The notes under the pieces were generated by a model. That model worked only from the letters and a program-made list of their open reading frames with translations, did no database searches and was not told the origin of the DNA. DNA of 64,000 nt from JBBRXJ01 sp038248505 (GTDB lineage: Bacteria; Bacteroidota; Bacteroidia; Bacteroidales; JBBRXJ01): positions 62,001-126,000 of the forward strand of contig JBBRXJ010000002.1 of assembly GCA_038248505.1 (NCBI GenBank). The letters run 5' to 3'. Positions 17,252 to 25,950 of this stretch are shown one piece after another; positions within the stretch are counted from its first letter, which is position 1; the number at the start of each line of letters is the position of its first letter. Both the position numbers and the translations under genes were made by a program.

Positions 17252-18145
17252 ATGTTATCCATACTAATCCCTGTATATAATTATAACACTAAAAAATTGG
17301 TAAATGACCTGTATGCACAGGCCATACTCCTAAAATACCCATTTGAAATAATTCTACTTAACAATCATTCCGATCAGGCCTATTCATACGAGCTTGAAAA
17401 GCTTCAAAAGAAGGATCTCATTATAGTAATACATTCCGAACAGCTTTTAAATAGATCGATAGCTAGAAACACATTGGCTTTAAAAGCAAAAGGTAAGTTC
17501 TTGCTATTTATTGATTGTGATGCAAGTCTTGTCAAGCCTGATTTCATTAAAACGTATATTGAAAATGCCAGTTCATCATTAGTTTTGTGCGGAGGTACTG
17601 CCTATCATTTAATACCAGAAAAGAACTCCAATCGATATTTACGTTGGTATTACGGTATTCACCGTGAAATGCGTCCAGCCGAAATTCGAAATAAAAATGC
17701 ATGGTCTGGCTTCTCTGCATTTAATTTTTTTATCTCCGCTGACATTTTCAAATCGATCCTTTTTAATGAAAAAATAAGCCATTATGGCCATGAAGATACT
17801 TTATTTGGATTTGAATTAAAAAACAGAAATATTCTGATTAAACATATTGATAACACTCTTATACATGACGGTATAGAAGAATCATCTGTTTTTTTAAAAA
17901 AAACAAAAGTGAGTTTAGTTACACTAAAAGAAATATGCGATTACTATTGTAACGATCCCTTATTTATTAAGGATATACGAATAATGCTTAGCTATAAAAA
18001 ACTTCAAAAATATGGATTAAACTCAATATTTTCATTACTATACAAGCATTTTAATACGCTTATGGAAAAGAATCTTTTAAGTCAAAAACCATCACTAATT
18101 CTATTCGACTTATACAAATTATCGTATCTCTGCACCCTGAAATAA
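17252..18145 (+). CDS. Family 2 glycosyltransferase
   Basis: A 297-residue GT-A enzyme. ILIPVYNYNTKKL (residues 4-16) is the nucleotide-binding opening, NRSIARNTLALKAKG the helix before the metal site, FIDCDASL the DxD-like motif (about 91-98), and GHEDTLFGFEL (about 181) the acidic catalytic segment with a galactosyltransferase-like C-terminal domain. No membrane helix is present. The acceptor is unknown. It begins 24 bp after the terminator of the SPOR gene and is followed after 7 bp by the HD-domain gene, so those two are probably one transcript. Confidence 0.85.
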   Translation: MLSILIPVYNYNTKKLVNDLYAQAILLKYPFEIILLNNHSDQAYSYELEKLQKKDLIIVIHSEQLLNRSIARNTLALKAKGKFLLFIDCDASLVKPDFIKTYIENASSSLVLCGGTAYHLIPEKNSNRYLRWYYGIHREMRPAEIRNKNAWSGFSAFNFFISADIFKSILFNEKISHYGHEDTLFGFELKNRNILIKHIDNTLIHDGIEESSVFLKKTKVSLVTLKEICDYYCNDPLFIKDIRIMLSYKKLQKYGLNSIFSLLYKHFNTLMEKNLLSQKPSLILFDLYKLSYLCTLK

Positions 18146-18152
18146 TTTAAAG

Positions 18153-18929
18153 ATGAATATTGCCAACTTCAATTCCATCAGCATCGCATTCTCTGAATAT
18201 ACAGCATTATTCCGATCAGCAAATGAGGCAAGTGATAAAAACATACTCTTAAAAATAAAGCATTCAGAAAGAGTCATGCAGTTAAGTGAAGAATTAGCTG
18301 TATCATGCAACTACGAACATGAAACCATTCTTCTTGCAAAAATATGTGGTTTACTCCATGATATCGGCCGATTTGAGCAATATCGAGATTATCAGACATT
18401 CTCAGACAATCAATCAATTGACCATGGCTGCTTAGGTCAAGAAGTAATAGATAGAATTGGGATATTAAATGAACTAAATAGTAAAGAACATCAAATTATA
18501 AAGCAGGTGGTACTACATCACAACAGAAAAGAAATATCAAATTTATTAGATGAAGAAACCACTATTTATGTAAAGATTATTCGAGATGCTGACAAGCTTG
18601 ACATTTTGAAACTGGTTACCGACTACTATCTCAGCAAGAATTTAAACAGCACGCTGGTGCTCGATTTGCCAGAGACTGAATCGTATAATTCAATAGCGCT
18701 AGAATATATCTTGCGTTCACAAATTGTAGATAAAAAAGAACTTATTAGTATAAACGATTTTAAACTATTACAAATAAGTTGGGTATTCGATATTAATTTT
18801 CAGAAGAGCTATCAAATTTTAAAAAAAGAAAAATACATTGAAGAAATATTCTCAGTACTACCAAATGACGAACAAATAAAAAAAGCATCACACCTTGTAC
18901 TTTCCTATTTAAATTTAAAAACGAACTGA
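18153..18929 (+). CDS. HD-domain metal-dependent phosphohydrolase
   Basis: A 258-residue HD hydrolase. The expected metal ligands are visible: His37 (KHSERV), His69-Asp70 (LLHDIGRFEQYRDY), His91 (SIDHG), His121-122 (VVLHHNR) and Asp145 (IRDADKLD). The family cleaves nucleotides or other phosphoesters; the natural substrate cannot be read from the sequence. It lies 7 bp after the GT2 gene, and coaD follows 76 bp later with its own -7 box. Confidence 0.85.
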   Translation: MNIANFNSISIAFSEYTALFRSANEASDKNILLKIKHSERVMQLSEELAVSCNYEHETILLAKICGLLHDIGRFEQYRDYQTFSDNQSIDHGCLGQEVIDRIGILNELNSKEHQIIKQVVLHHNRKEISNLLDEETTIYVKIIRDADKLDILKLVTDYYLSKNLNSTLVLDLPETESYNSIALEYILRSQIVDKKELISINDFKLLQISWVFDINFQKSYQILKKEKYIEEIFSVLPNDEQIKKASHLVLSYLNLKTN

Positions 18930-18979
18930 TAACAACAGTATAAATTAAATGTTTAAGTCGGCATTTAAGACCTTTTATG

Positions 18980-18987
18980 TAAATTTG
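18980..18987 (+). promoter_or_regulatory. Putative -7 element (TAAATTTG) of coaD
   Basis: Exact match to TAnnTTTG, ending 18 nt before the coaD ATG. The nearest -33-like TTTA is about 24 nt further upstream, slightly longer than ideal. Confidence 0.45.
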
Positions 18988-19005
18988 TATAAATAAATTC
19001 AAAAA

Positions 19006-19482
19006 ATGAATAGAATCGCAGTTTTCCCAGGCACTTTTGATCCATTTACCTTGGGTCATGAAGCCATAGTTCGTAGAGGTTTAGAGCTCTTTGATATAAT
19101 AATTATAGCCATAGGAGTAAATATTGAAAAGAAAACCCTATTAACTGCTGAGCGACGATTAGCATGCATTTCAAAGCTCTTTGAGGGAAATAAAAGGGTT
19201 ACGGTTCTAACCTATCAAGGTCTGACCGTTGATTTGTGTAAAACATCTGATGCACTCTTCATTTTGCGTGGCATACGTTCCATTTCAGACCTTGAGTTTG
19301 AAACAATTATTGCCGCTAGCAATAAAGAACTTAATAATACCATTGAAACAGTGTTTTTGCTTACCGATCCTAAGTTAAGTCATATTCACTCAACCGTTGT
19401 ACGCGATATCTTTAAAAATAATGGCTCTATTTCAGCATTTGTCTCTACTATCATTGCCGATGAATTGAAATCAATTAAATAA
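19006..19482 (+). CDS. coaD: Phosphopantetheine adenylyltransferase
   Basis: A 158-residue enzyme of normal length with FPGTFDPFTLGHEAIVRRG (residues 7-25; TxGH adenylylation site), ILRGIRSISDLEFE (about 87-100) and the C-terminal HSTVVRDIFKNNG, all diagnostic of CoaD. It transfers AMP to 4'-phosphopantetheine in coenzyme A synthesis. The stop overlaps the next gene's ATG (TAATG), so the thioredoxin-fold protein is translationally coupled to it. Confidence 0.96.
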   Translation: MNRIAVFPGTFDPFTLGHEAIVRRGLELFDIIIIAIGVNIEKKTLLTAERRLACISKLFEGNKRVTVLTYQGLTVDLCKTSDALFILRGIRSISDLEFETIIAASNKELNNTIETVFLLTDPKLSHIHSTVVRDIFKNNGSISAFVSTIIADELKSIK

Positions 19483-20942
19483 TGCTTCGTAAAATCATTT
19501 CAGTAATTGCTTATCTTCTCCCAGTAATAGTTACAGGCCAAACTATTATTGAATGTAATCGCAGTGACTTCAAAAATACGACAATAACATTTCTTACCGA
19601 AGACAATCCGTTTACCCATCATGAAAGAATTATTGGAGAATGTATAAGTGATCAAAATGGCTCCTTTAAATGTAATTTAAATATTAAAAAAACACAACTG
19701 ATACATACCCGAATACAGGCATTACATTTAAGCCTATTTGCCGAAACGAACAGAAAATATCAGGTCATCCTTCCTCCCTCCCGTCAAAAAACAAAAGCTG
19801 ATGAATTAAATCCTTTTTTTACTGAAGAACGGTTTCCTATTGGAATTGAAGTAGCAACGAATCTCACAACTAGCAATAGAATATTAGAAACGGAGGAATT
19901 AAATTACAAGATTTTCATTATTGATTCCATCTATAGTCATTTTGTAGATAAAGCATCATTGAATGTATACCGTAATTTAAAAGCGAAAGCTGACTCAGTA
20001 ATAACAGAGATGAACACTCGGTTTCTAAAAAAAGAGAAGAATGAATTCCTCCTATCTTATCTTCACAATAAACAAATTCTAATTAAACAAATCTATCAAA
20101 AACTCCCAGTGTCTAAAGCGGCTGAACAATATTTCTCCAATCAGTCATTACAAATTGAAAACCCTGCATTTATAGAACTATTTAATAGTATTTTTGACAA
20201 ACTTTTCTTCAATCTTAGTAAAACCGATCTAATTCAAGCACTATCAATAGCGGTTTACTCAGATAGGCAGCCCAATAATTTAATGCAATTTTTGAGATCC
20301 AATTTTGGCATAAAAGATAGCTCCTTACAAACACTCATTATATTAAAGAGCATATACGATGATCAGTTTTCAAAAACATTTGAGATTAAAAGGCATCTGG
20401 AGTTACTTGATAGCATCATTCTTAAATCTCCCCCCCCATTTAGCACCATTGCAAAAGAAATACGATTTGATATCGCACGAATTATGACAGGAGAAAAACC
20501 ACCCACATTCATACTCCTAACAAAAGATAGTATTTATCAAATCCTTTCCGATTTTTATGGTCGCTATGTTTATATGCATTTCTGTAGCCCAGAAAATTAC
20601 ACCTGCCTTAAAGAATATCGTATACTAAATGAATACCATCGTCGCTTTGGCAACAAAGTTATTATAATATCCATGTTCGTTGATAGCTCATTTAGTGAAA
20701 TGAAACATTTTGTAAAAAGCAATAAATATGATTGGCTTTTTCTTTATTCAGGAAACAATAGCGAGTTACTATATAATTATAACATACAGGCTTATCCCTC
20801 CTGTTTATTTTTAGGACCAGATGGGAGAATAATTCTATCATCAGCCCCTTCTGCCACAGAAGGAATTGAGCGAAAAATATACGAGATTATGAAAAAAAAT
20901 GGAGCAATTGAAGGAGATGGTTCAGAAGCCGGATTCTTTTAA
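19482..20942 (+). CDS. Exported thioredoxin-fold protein without CxxC
   Basis: A 486-residue exported protein with a signal peptide (residues 1-20, ending VTGQ). Residues 25-330 are a helical/beta region typical of the N-terminal extension of Bacteroidota TlpA-like proteins. Residues about 340-486 have the thioredoxin fold pattern: a strand YVYMHFCSPENYTCLKEYR, then VIIISMFVDSS, and YNIQAYPSCLFLGPDGRI with the cis-proline (AYP). The active-site cysteines are spaced Cys368-x6-Cys375 instead of CxxC, so ordinary disulfide exchange is unlikely. It starts at the coaD stop (TAATG) and its last 21 nt overlap the end of the convergent Nudix gene. Confidence 0.75.
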   Translation: MLRKIISVIAYLLPVIVTGQTIIECNRSDFKNTTITFLTEDNPFTHHERIIGECISDQNGSFKCNLNIKKTQLIHTRIQALHLSLFAETNRKYQVILPPSRQKTKADELNPFFTEERFPIGIEVATNLTTSNRILETEELNYKIFIIDSIYSHFVDKASLNVYRNLKAKADSVITEMNTRFLKKEKNEFLLSYLHNKQILIKQIYQKLPVSKAAEQYFSNQSLQIENPAFIELFNSIFDKLFFNLSKTDLIQALSIAVYSDRQPNNLMQFLRSNFGIKDSSLQTLIILKSIYDDQFSKTFEIKRHLELLDSIILKSPPPFSTIAKEIRFDIARIMTGEKPPTFILLTKDSIYQILSDFYGRYVYMHFCSPENYTCLKEYRILNEYHRRFGNKVIIISMFVDSSFSEMKHFVKSNKYDWLFLYSGNNSELLYNYNIQAYPSCLFLGPDGRIILSSAPSATEGIERKIYEIMKKNGAIEGDGSEAGFF

Positions 20943-21536
20943 AACATCTGCCAGAGAGGCATAAGTATCGGTATAAATCAAATCTCTATCCTTTTTGCCT
21001 TTCCAGGCAACCTCAGAAATACCCTCACTAATTTGAGGAACTAACAAATGTTTCCCCGCCAATAACATTTCATACCAAAAAGTTTTCTTTAACACCATTT
21101 GGTCGTTTTGTAAATATACATGATAAACGGGCGATAATTGCTTTACTATTTTATGACCAGATATACCACACTCCTCCTCCACCTCACGCAATGCTGCTTG
21201 TTCAATATCTTCATTTGGTTCCACCTTGCCTTTAGGCAAATCCCATCTATTAAAACGATATATAAATAAAATATCGCCTCCTCTTTTTTTAACAATACCA
21301 CCAGCTGCATAGATGTATTGATGATACGACACAAAGGAAGCAAACAAAAGCTCAATATCCTCGTGAATGATAAAAAGCGAAGGAGTTGCTGAAGATTTAA
21401 AATAAAAGAGATTAACATAATCAAGCAACTCTTCTCTTGAATTATAATAATAAATTATGGACTGATCTGATTCATATTCAGGTAGCCTATGAGGACAAAG
21501 AAAAATTATCCTTTCGTTATAAAAAACTTTATACAT
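20922..21536 (-). CDS. Nudix hydrolase with N-terminal extension
   Basis: A 204-residue protein if started at the ATG at 21536; the frame extends to another ATG at 21545 that overlaps the pyrE start codon on the other strand. The Nudix box is complete (GKVEPNEDIEQAA followed by REVEEECGI), so a pyrophosphohydrolase acting on a nucleoside diphosphate-linked compound is expected. The first 70 residues are an extension not part of the Nudix fold. It is divergent from pyrE with almost no spacer and convergent with the thioredoxin-fold gene, overlapping its end by 21 nt. Confidence 0.85.
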   Translation of the reverse strand: MYKVFYNERIIFLCPHRLPEYESDQSIIYYYNSREELLDYVNLFYFKSSATPSLFIIHEDIELLFASFVSYHQYIYAAGGIVKKRGGDILFIYRFNRWDLPKGKVEPNEDIEQAALREVEEECGISGHKIVKQLSPVYHVYLQNDQMVLKKTFWYEMLLAGKHLLVPQISEGISEVAWKGKKDRDLIYTDTYASLADVLKESGF

Positions 21537-21539
21537 TTG
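21532..21539 (+). promoter_or_regulatory. Putative -7 element (TACATTTG) of pyrE
   Basis: Exact TAnnTTTG match ending 4 nt before the pyrE ATG; predicts a leaderless pyrE message. It lies over the start of the divergent Nudix gene. Confidence 0.45.
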
Positions 21540-21543
21540 CAAC

Positions 21544-22185
21544 ATGGAAAATACATCAAAAACAATAGCAGGATTGCTCCTGCAAATTAACGCAATAAAA
21601 TTAGAACCTGCAAATCCATTTAAATGGGCATCTGGGTGGAGATCGCCAATTTATTGCGACAATAGACAAACCCTTTCATATCCGGAAGTTCGGCAAACAA
21701 TTGCTGAGGCCTTTGCTGAAACAATTCAGGAGCAATATCCTGATACAGATGCAATTGCTGGCGTTGCAACAGGAGCCATCGCTCATGGTGTGCTAGTGGC
21801 CGATTTACTTGGCTTGCCTTTTGTTTATGTTCGTTCTGCCCCAAAAGAGCATGGATTAGCAAATTTAGTAGAAGGTTACCTAAAGCCTGGATCAAAGGTA
21901 GTCGTAATTGAAGACCTAATTTCAACCGGAAAGAGCAGTCTTAAAGCTGTAGAAGCACTCAGAGACTTTAATTGTACTGTTTTAGGGATGCTTGCGATAT
22001 TTACCTATGGATTTGACAATGCCACAGAGAATTTCAAAATGCAAGAATGCAAACTACATACACTTACCGATTATCAAACGGTTATTGAAATGGCTGCTGA
22101 GTCTAACTACATAAAAAAGACCGATATAGATATATTGAAAAAATGGAGAGAAATGCCAGACAAATGGGATGCACCCATTCTCTAA
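21544..22185 (+). CDS. pyrE: Orotate phosphoribosyltransferase
   Basis: A 213-residue type I phosphoribosyltransferase. FKWASGWRSPIYCDNR holds the orotate-binding region, IAGVATGAIAHGVLVAD the hood region, and VVIEDLISTGKSSL (about 119-132) the PRPP-binding motif. It makes OMP in pyrimidine synthesis. It is divergent from the Nudix gene, with start codons overlapping or separated by only seven bases, so each promoter must lie in or next to the other's coding sequence. Confidence 0.95.
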   Translation: MENTSKTIAGLLLQINAIKLEPANPFKWASGWRSPIYCDNRQTLSYPEVRQTIAEAFAETIQEQYPDTDAIAGVATGAIAHGVLVADLLGLPFVYVRSAPKEHGLANLVEGYLKPGSKVVVIEDLISTGKSSLKAVEALRDFNCTVLGMLAIFTYGFDNATENFKMQECKLHTLTDYQTVIEMAAESNYIKKTDIDILKKWREMPDKWDAPIL

Positions 22186-22266
22186 TGCTGGAAAACAAAT
22201 ATTTAAATCTAGAATAATTGATTTATTCACCAAATATCATTATTTTAGGGACTTGAATCAGGACAA

Positions 22267-23850
22267 ATGGGATATAGAATATTACTAGCCGAAAAAAGCA
22301 AGGAATCACAAGGCGAGATAAAAAAGATACTTGAGAATTCTGGTTTACCTTTTGATGTGTCAACCGAAGGCAAACCAGATGCATTGATAATGAATGCATA
22401 TGAAAATAGACCTGATGCTATCATCCTAAACCTAACACCTGCAGAACGAAACTTTGAACTATTACAGTCATTACGTTCAACTCGCGAAACTAGAGCAATA
22501 CCCTTACTTGTTATTGTCGATGCTTCTGAAAAACTAAATTTAGAGAAGATTTTTGAGATGGGTATTATTGATCTTCTCTTTAAACCTATTGACAAGATTG
22601 AACTTCCAATACGTTTAAAATCAATTGTCTCAAAAAACAACTATTTTCTTAAATTTCTTAAACAAGCTGAAAAAGTTGAACAACTTGCTACTATTGCAAG
22701 TAAAAGTTCTAATTCAGTTGCCATAATTAGCCCTGATGGCAAGCTAGAATGGGTAAACAACGGTTTTACTGAAATGTATGAATATTCATTTATTGAATTT
22801 AAGAAAAAATTTGAAGACTCCTATTTTAATCCTCAAGTAAATACAGGTTTTGGTAAAGCACTTCAACGTTGTGTTTCAGATAAAGTAAATGTTCTTTATG
22901 AAAACTTCTGGAAATCCAAATCTGGTGATGAAAAATGGATACAAACTACCTTAACGCCAGTATTTCATGAGGTAACAGGGCAGCTAATTAATTTAATTGC
23001 CATTGAAACAGACATTACCGAACTAAAAAAAGCAGAATCACGTTTAGAGGAACAAAATAACTATCTTTTAAAAGTTACAAAACATCTTGAAACAACTAAC
23101 GAGATACTTGAGAAACAACGAATTGAAATTGAAAAGGAACGTCAAAAAGCAGATGAATTACTCTTCAATATCTTCCCGTATACCGTAGCAAAACAATTAA
23201 AAACAAAAGGAAGTACAAGTTTAAAAACCTACAAGCTAGTATCTGTTTTATTTACAGACTTTAAGGGATTCACAAAACTTTCAGAACAACTTCCGACTGA
23301 AGAATTGATTAAAGAACTCAGTAATTTTTTCGATGCATTTGATGAGATAACTGGCAAACGTTATATTGAGAAAATAAAAACTATTGGAGACTCATATATG
23401 TGTGCAGGCGGGCTACCTTTAAGCAATAAAAGCAATCCTATTGACGTGGTTCTTGCAGGTCTAGAAATTCAAGATTTTGTTACAAAACACAGGCAACATT
23501 ATATTGATAATGGCAAACCCGCTTGGGATCTTCGCCTTGGTATTCATAGTGGTGAAGTTATTGCAGGAGTTATTGGTCGTAAAAAAATTGCATATGACAT
23601 TTGGGGTGATACTGTAAACACTGCTAGCCGAATGGAAACAGCTGGAGAAATTGGGAGAGTGAATATATCGGGAGTAACATATCAATATATTAAAGATTAT
23701 TTTGATTGCACCTATCGTGGAAAAATTGAAGTAAAATACAAAGGTGAATTAGAGATGTACTACGTAAACCGCATATTTACAGAATTTGCTGAAGATGACA
23801 AAGGACTTATACCGAATGAGAAATTCAGAAAAATTATTGCAAGCTACTAA
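22267..23850 (+). CDS. Class III adenylate cyclase with degenerate receiver and PAS domain
   Basis: A 527-residue cytoplasmic signalling protein. Residues 1-120 are a receiver-like domain, but the phosphoacceptor position is Asn55 (IILNLTP) and the N-terminal acidic pair is lost, while Lys106 (FKPI) is kept: it is probably not phosphorylated. A PAS domain follows (about 135-255, SPDGKLEWVNNGF), then a coiled coil (about 255-310), then a class III cyclase (about 320-505): FTDFKGFT and IGDSYM give the metal-binding aspartates, the lysine in IKTIGD and the aspartate in AYDIWGDTVNTASRM favour ATP, and N/R in NTASRM are the transition-state residues. Its last 35 nt overlap the start of the glucosaminidase gene. 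Confidence 0.88.
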   Translation: MGYRILLAEKSKESQGEIKKILENSGLPFDVSTEGKPDALIMNAYENRPDAIILNLTPAERNFELLQSLRSTRETRAIPLLVIVDASEKLNLEKIFEMGIIDLLFKPIDKIELPIRLKSIVSKNNYFLKFLKQAEKVEQLATIASKSSNSVAIISPDGKLEWVNNGFTEMYEYSFIEFKKKFEDSYFNPQVNTGFGKALQRCVSDKVNVLYENFWKSKSGDEKWIQTTLTPVFHEVTGQLINLIAIETDITELKKAESRLEEQNNYLLKVTKHLETTNEILEKQRIEIEKERQKADELLFNIFPYTVAKQLKTKGSTSLKTYKLVSVLFTDFKGFTKLSEQLPTEELIKELSNFFDAFDEITGKRYIEKIKTIGDSYMCAGGLPLSNKSNPIDVVLAGLEIQDFVTKHRQHYIDNGKPAWDLRLGIHSGEVIAGVIGRKKIAYDIWGDTVNTASRMETAGEIGRVNISGVTYQYIKDYFDCTYRGKIEVKYKGELEMYYVNRIFTEFAEDDKGLIPNEKFRKIIASY

Positions 23851-24868
23851 TCATTCAGCATGTACACTTCCATCCTATTGGTTAATCGGTATCACCTTTC
23901 TAATAGTGATATCATCATGCAAAAATCAGAACAACATATCAAGCACACCTACTAGTGGTAGCACGAGCGACTACATTATTAAATATAGAGGCATTGCTGT
24001 AAAAGAAATGAAACGCAGCAATATTCCAGCAAGCATTACTCTTGCACAAGGAATTCTTGAATCAAACAGTGGTAATAGTTTCTTAGCGCGTGAGGGTAAT
24101 AATCATTTCGGTATTAAATGTCATAATTGGCAAGGTAAAAAGATTTACGAAGATGATGATAAAAAGCATGAATGCTTCCGAAAATATAATAGTCCCTATG
24201 AGTCATATCGAGACCACACTGATTTTCTGATGCGCACTCCCCGCTATCGAAACTTGTTTGATTATGAAGCGAATGACTATAAATCATGGGCTAAAGGGCT
24301 AAAAAAAAACGGATATGCAACTAATCCAAAATATGCAAGCTTGCTTATTGATCTTATTGAACGCTATCAACTATCTCAATATGATACAAAAAATGCAATA
24401 AATAAAATTGATGATATAAAAGAAAAAAATAACGATGAAAATAAGTCAACAAATATAGAAGAAGAAACCGAATCATTAGGTACAAGACAAATAAAATACA
24501 ATAATAATATTCGCTACATCATTGCAAAATCAGGCGACTCCTATATATCAATTGCGAAAGAATTAGGTATCTTACCAAACGAAATTTTTAAATACAATGA
24601 CCTACCCAAAGATGCCAGCATAGCCGAAGGTCAGATTATATATGTTCAACCCAAAAGAAACAAAGCTGAATTTGGTTTTAACACACATAAGGTAATTGAA
24701 GGAGAAACTATGTATACCATAGCACAAAAATATGGAATCAAGCTGGAGCGACTCTATCAGATTAACACAATAAAAAGAGGGGAGAAATTAGAACCCGGGA
24801 GAAAACTGAATTTAAGAGATTTCTCAAATGACAACAAAGAAGAACAATCATTTAAAATTGAATATTAA
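23816..24868 (+). CDS. Lipoprotein glucosaminidase with two LysM domains
   Basis: A 350-residue cell-wall hydrolase if started at ATG 23816 (35 nt inside the cyclase gene); the frame can reach 23786 but that adds no signal-like sequence. A lipoprotein signal ends at VISSC. Residues about 45-200 match glucosaminidase (LytG/FlgJ-type): ITLAQGILESNSGNS with the catalytic glutamate, NNHFGIKCHNWQGK, FRKYNSPYESYRDHTDFL and GLKKNGYATNPKYA. Two LysM repeats follow, about residues 235-280 and 297-340, for peptidoglycan binding. It probably remodels peptidoglycan in the periplasm. Confidence 0.87.
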   Translation: MRNSEKLLQATNHSACTLPSYWLIGITFLIVISSCKNQNNISSTPTSGSTSDYIIKYRGIAVKEMKRSNIPASITLAQGILESNSGNSFLAREGNNHFGIKCHNWQGKKIYEDDDKKHECFRKYNSPYESYRDHTDFLMRTPRYRNLFDYEANDYKSWAKGLKKNGYATNPKYASLLIDLIERYQLSQYDTKNAINKIDDIKEKNNDENKSTNIEEETESLGTRQIKYNNNIRYIIAKSGDSYISIAKELGILPNEIFKYNDLPKDASIAEGQIIYVQPKRNKAEFGFNTHKVIEGETMYTIAQKYGIKLERLYQINTIKRGEKLEPGRKLNLRDFSNDNKEEQSFKIEY

Positions 24869-24889
24869 AAAAGGGAGCCTAGGCTCCCC
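24867..24889 (-). terminator. Intrinsic terminator of tRNA-Lys
   Basis: GGGAGCC-TA-GGCTCCC palindrome. Read on the minus strand it follows the tRNA and is followed by a run of six T. On the plus strand it may also stop the glucosaminidase message, but the T-run is short there. Confidence 0.75.
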
Positions 24890-24892
24890 TTG

Positions 24893-24965
24893 TCGGCTCG
24901 GAGGGGGTCGAACCCTCGACCCCATGATTAAGAGTCACGTGCTCTACCAACTGAGCTACGAACCG
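24893..24965 (-). tRNA. tRNA-Lys (anticodon CTT)
   Basis: A complete cloverleaf on the minus strand: 7-bp acceptor stem (CGGTTCG / CGAGCCG), D arm AGCTCAGTTGGTAGAGC, anticodon loop CTCTTAA with CTT at the centre (reads AAG), and T arm GAGGGTTCGAACCCCTC. Discriminator base is A; CCA is not encoded. Confidence 0.95.
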
Positions 24966-25038
24966 ATTTTATGCCGCAAATATATATAAAATAACTTATA
25001 ATCATTAAAAACTTTATATCACGCTGAAATTCTGACAA

Positions 25039-25950
25039 ATGCTAACATGGGATGCCTTTAAAAAAGACTTTTCGGTATTTTTGAGACTTGAGAAATCCTT
25101 GTCTGAAAACTCAGTTGATGCTTATCTTGAAGATGTGAACAAATTAAGCCAATGGATGGAGATGAGACATCCTGGCTTACAACCATCCGCAATTGAATTA
25201 AAGCATCTTGAGAATTTTTTGGTGTGGTGTAATGAACTTGGCATGGGTACTCGCTCGCAAGTGCGTCTTATATCTGGAATTCGCGCTTTTTTTAAATTTT
25301 TATTAATCGAAAATATAATTGATAAAGATCCATCGCATTTATTAGAATCACCTCGTATTGGACGAAAATTGCCCGATGTACTTTCGCTTCCTGAAATTGA
25401 TGCAATACTAAACTGTATTGATCTTAGCACACATGAAGGGCATAGAAATCATGCAATTATTGAAACTCTATATAGTTGCGGTCTTCGCGTTTCTGAAGCA
25501 ATTGGTCTCAAAATCTCTGATTTATTCTTTGCCGATGGCTATATTAAAGTAAAAGGAAAAGGAAGTAAAGAGCGCCTTGTTCCTATTAGTGATAAAGCTA
25601 TACATGAAATAAAACTATATCTAGAACATTTCAGAAATCAAATAAAAATTACAAAAAAAAGTGAAGATATCCTATTCCTTAACCGAAGAGGGGCTAAGCT
25701 TTCACGAGTTATGATTTTCATACTTGTTAAAGATTTAGCAACTAAAGCTAGAGTTAACAAAAACATCAGTCCACATACCTTTCGGCATTCGTTTGCATCA
25801 CATTTAGTTGAGGGTGGTGCAGATTTGCGTTCGGTACAGGAAATGCTTGGGCATGAATCGATCATAACTACTGAAATATATACTCATCTAGACCGAGAGT
25901 TTCTTCGCGATGCTATTATCCGCTTTCATCCAAGATCACAGAAAAAATAA
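25039..25950 (+). CDS. xerD: Tyrosine recombinase XerD
   Basis: A 303-residue tyrosine recombinase with the SAM-like core-binding N-terminal domain (about 5-90) and the catalytic domain: CGLRVSEAIGL (first Arg), VKGKGSKERLVPI (Lys), HTFRHSFASHLVEGGADLR (HxxR), MLGHESI (His) and EIYTHLD with the nucleophilic tyrosine. Length and lack of mobile-element context fit the housekeeping XerD that resolves chromosome dimers at dif. XerC versus XerD is set here by overall resemblance only. Its last base overlaps the nth start codon (ATAATG). Confidence 0.88.
   Translation: MLTWDAFKKDFSVFLRLEKSLSENSVDAYLEDVNKLSQWMEMRHPGLQPSAIELKHLENFLVWCNELGMGTRSQVRLISGIRAFFKFLLIENIIDKDPSHLLESPRIGRKLPDVLSLPEIDAILNCIDLSTHEGHRNHAIIETLYSCGLRVSEAIGLKISDLFFADGYIKVKGKGSKERLVPISDKAIHEIKLYLEHFRNQIKITKKSEDILFLNRRGAKLSRVMIFILVKDLATKARVNKNISPHTFRHSFASHLVEGGADLRSVQEMLGHESIITTEIYTHLDREFLRDAIIRFHPRSQKK

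Noticed and set aside
25039..25950. xerD as an integrase marking a mobile island next to tRNA-Lys
   Set aside because: The gene is XerD-like, coupled to nth, and no attachment-site repeat of the tRNA or cargo genes is seen.
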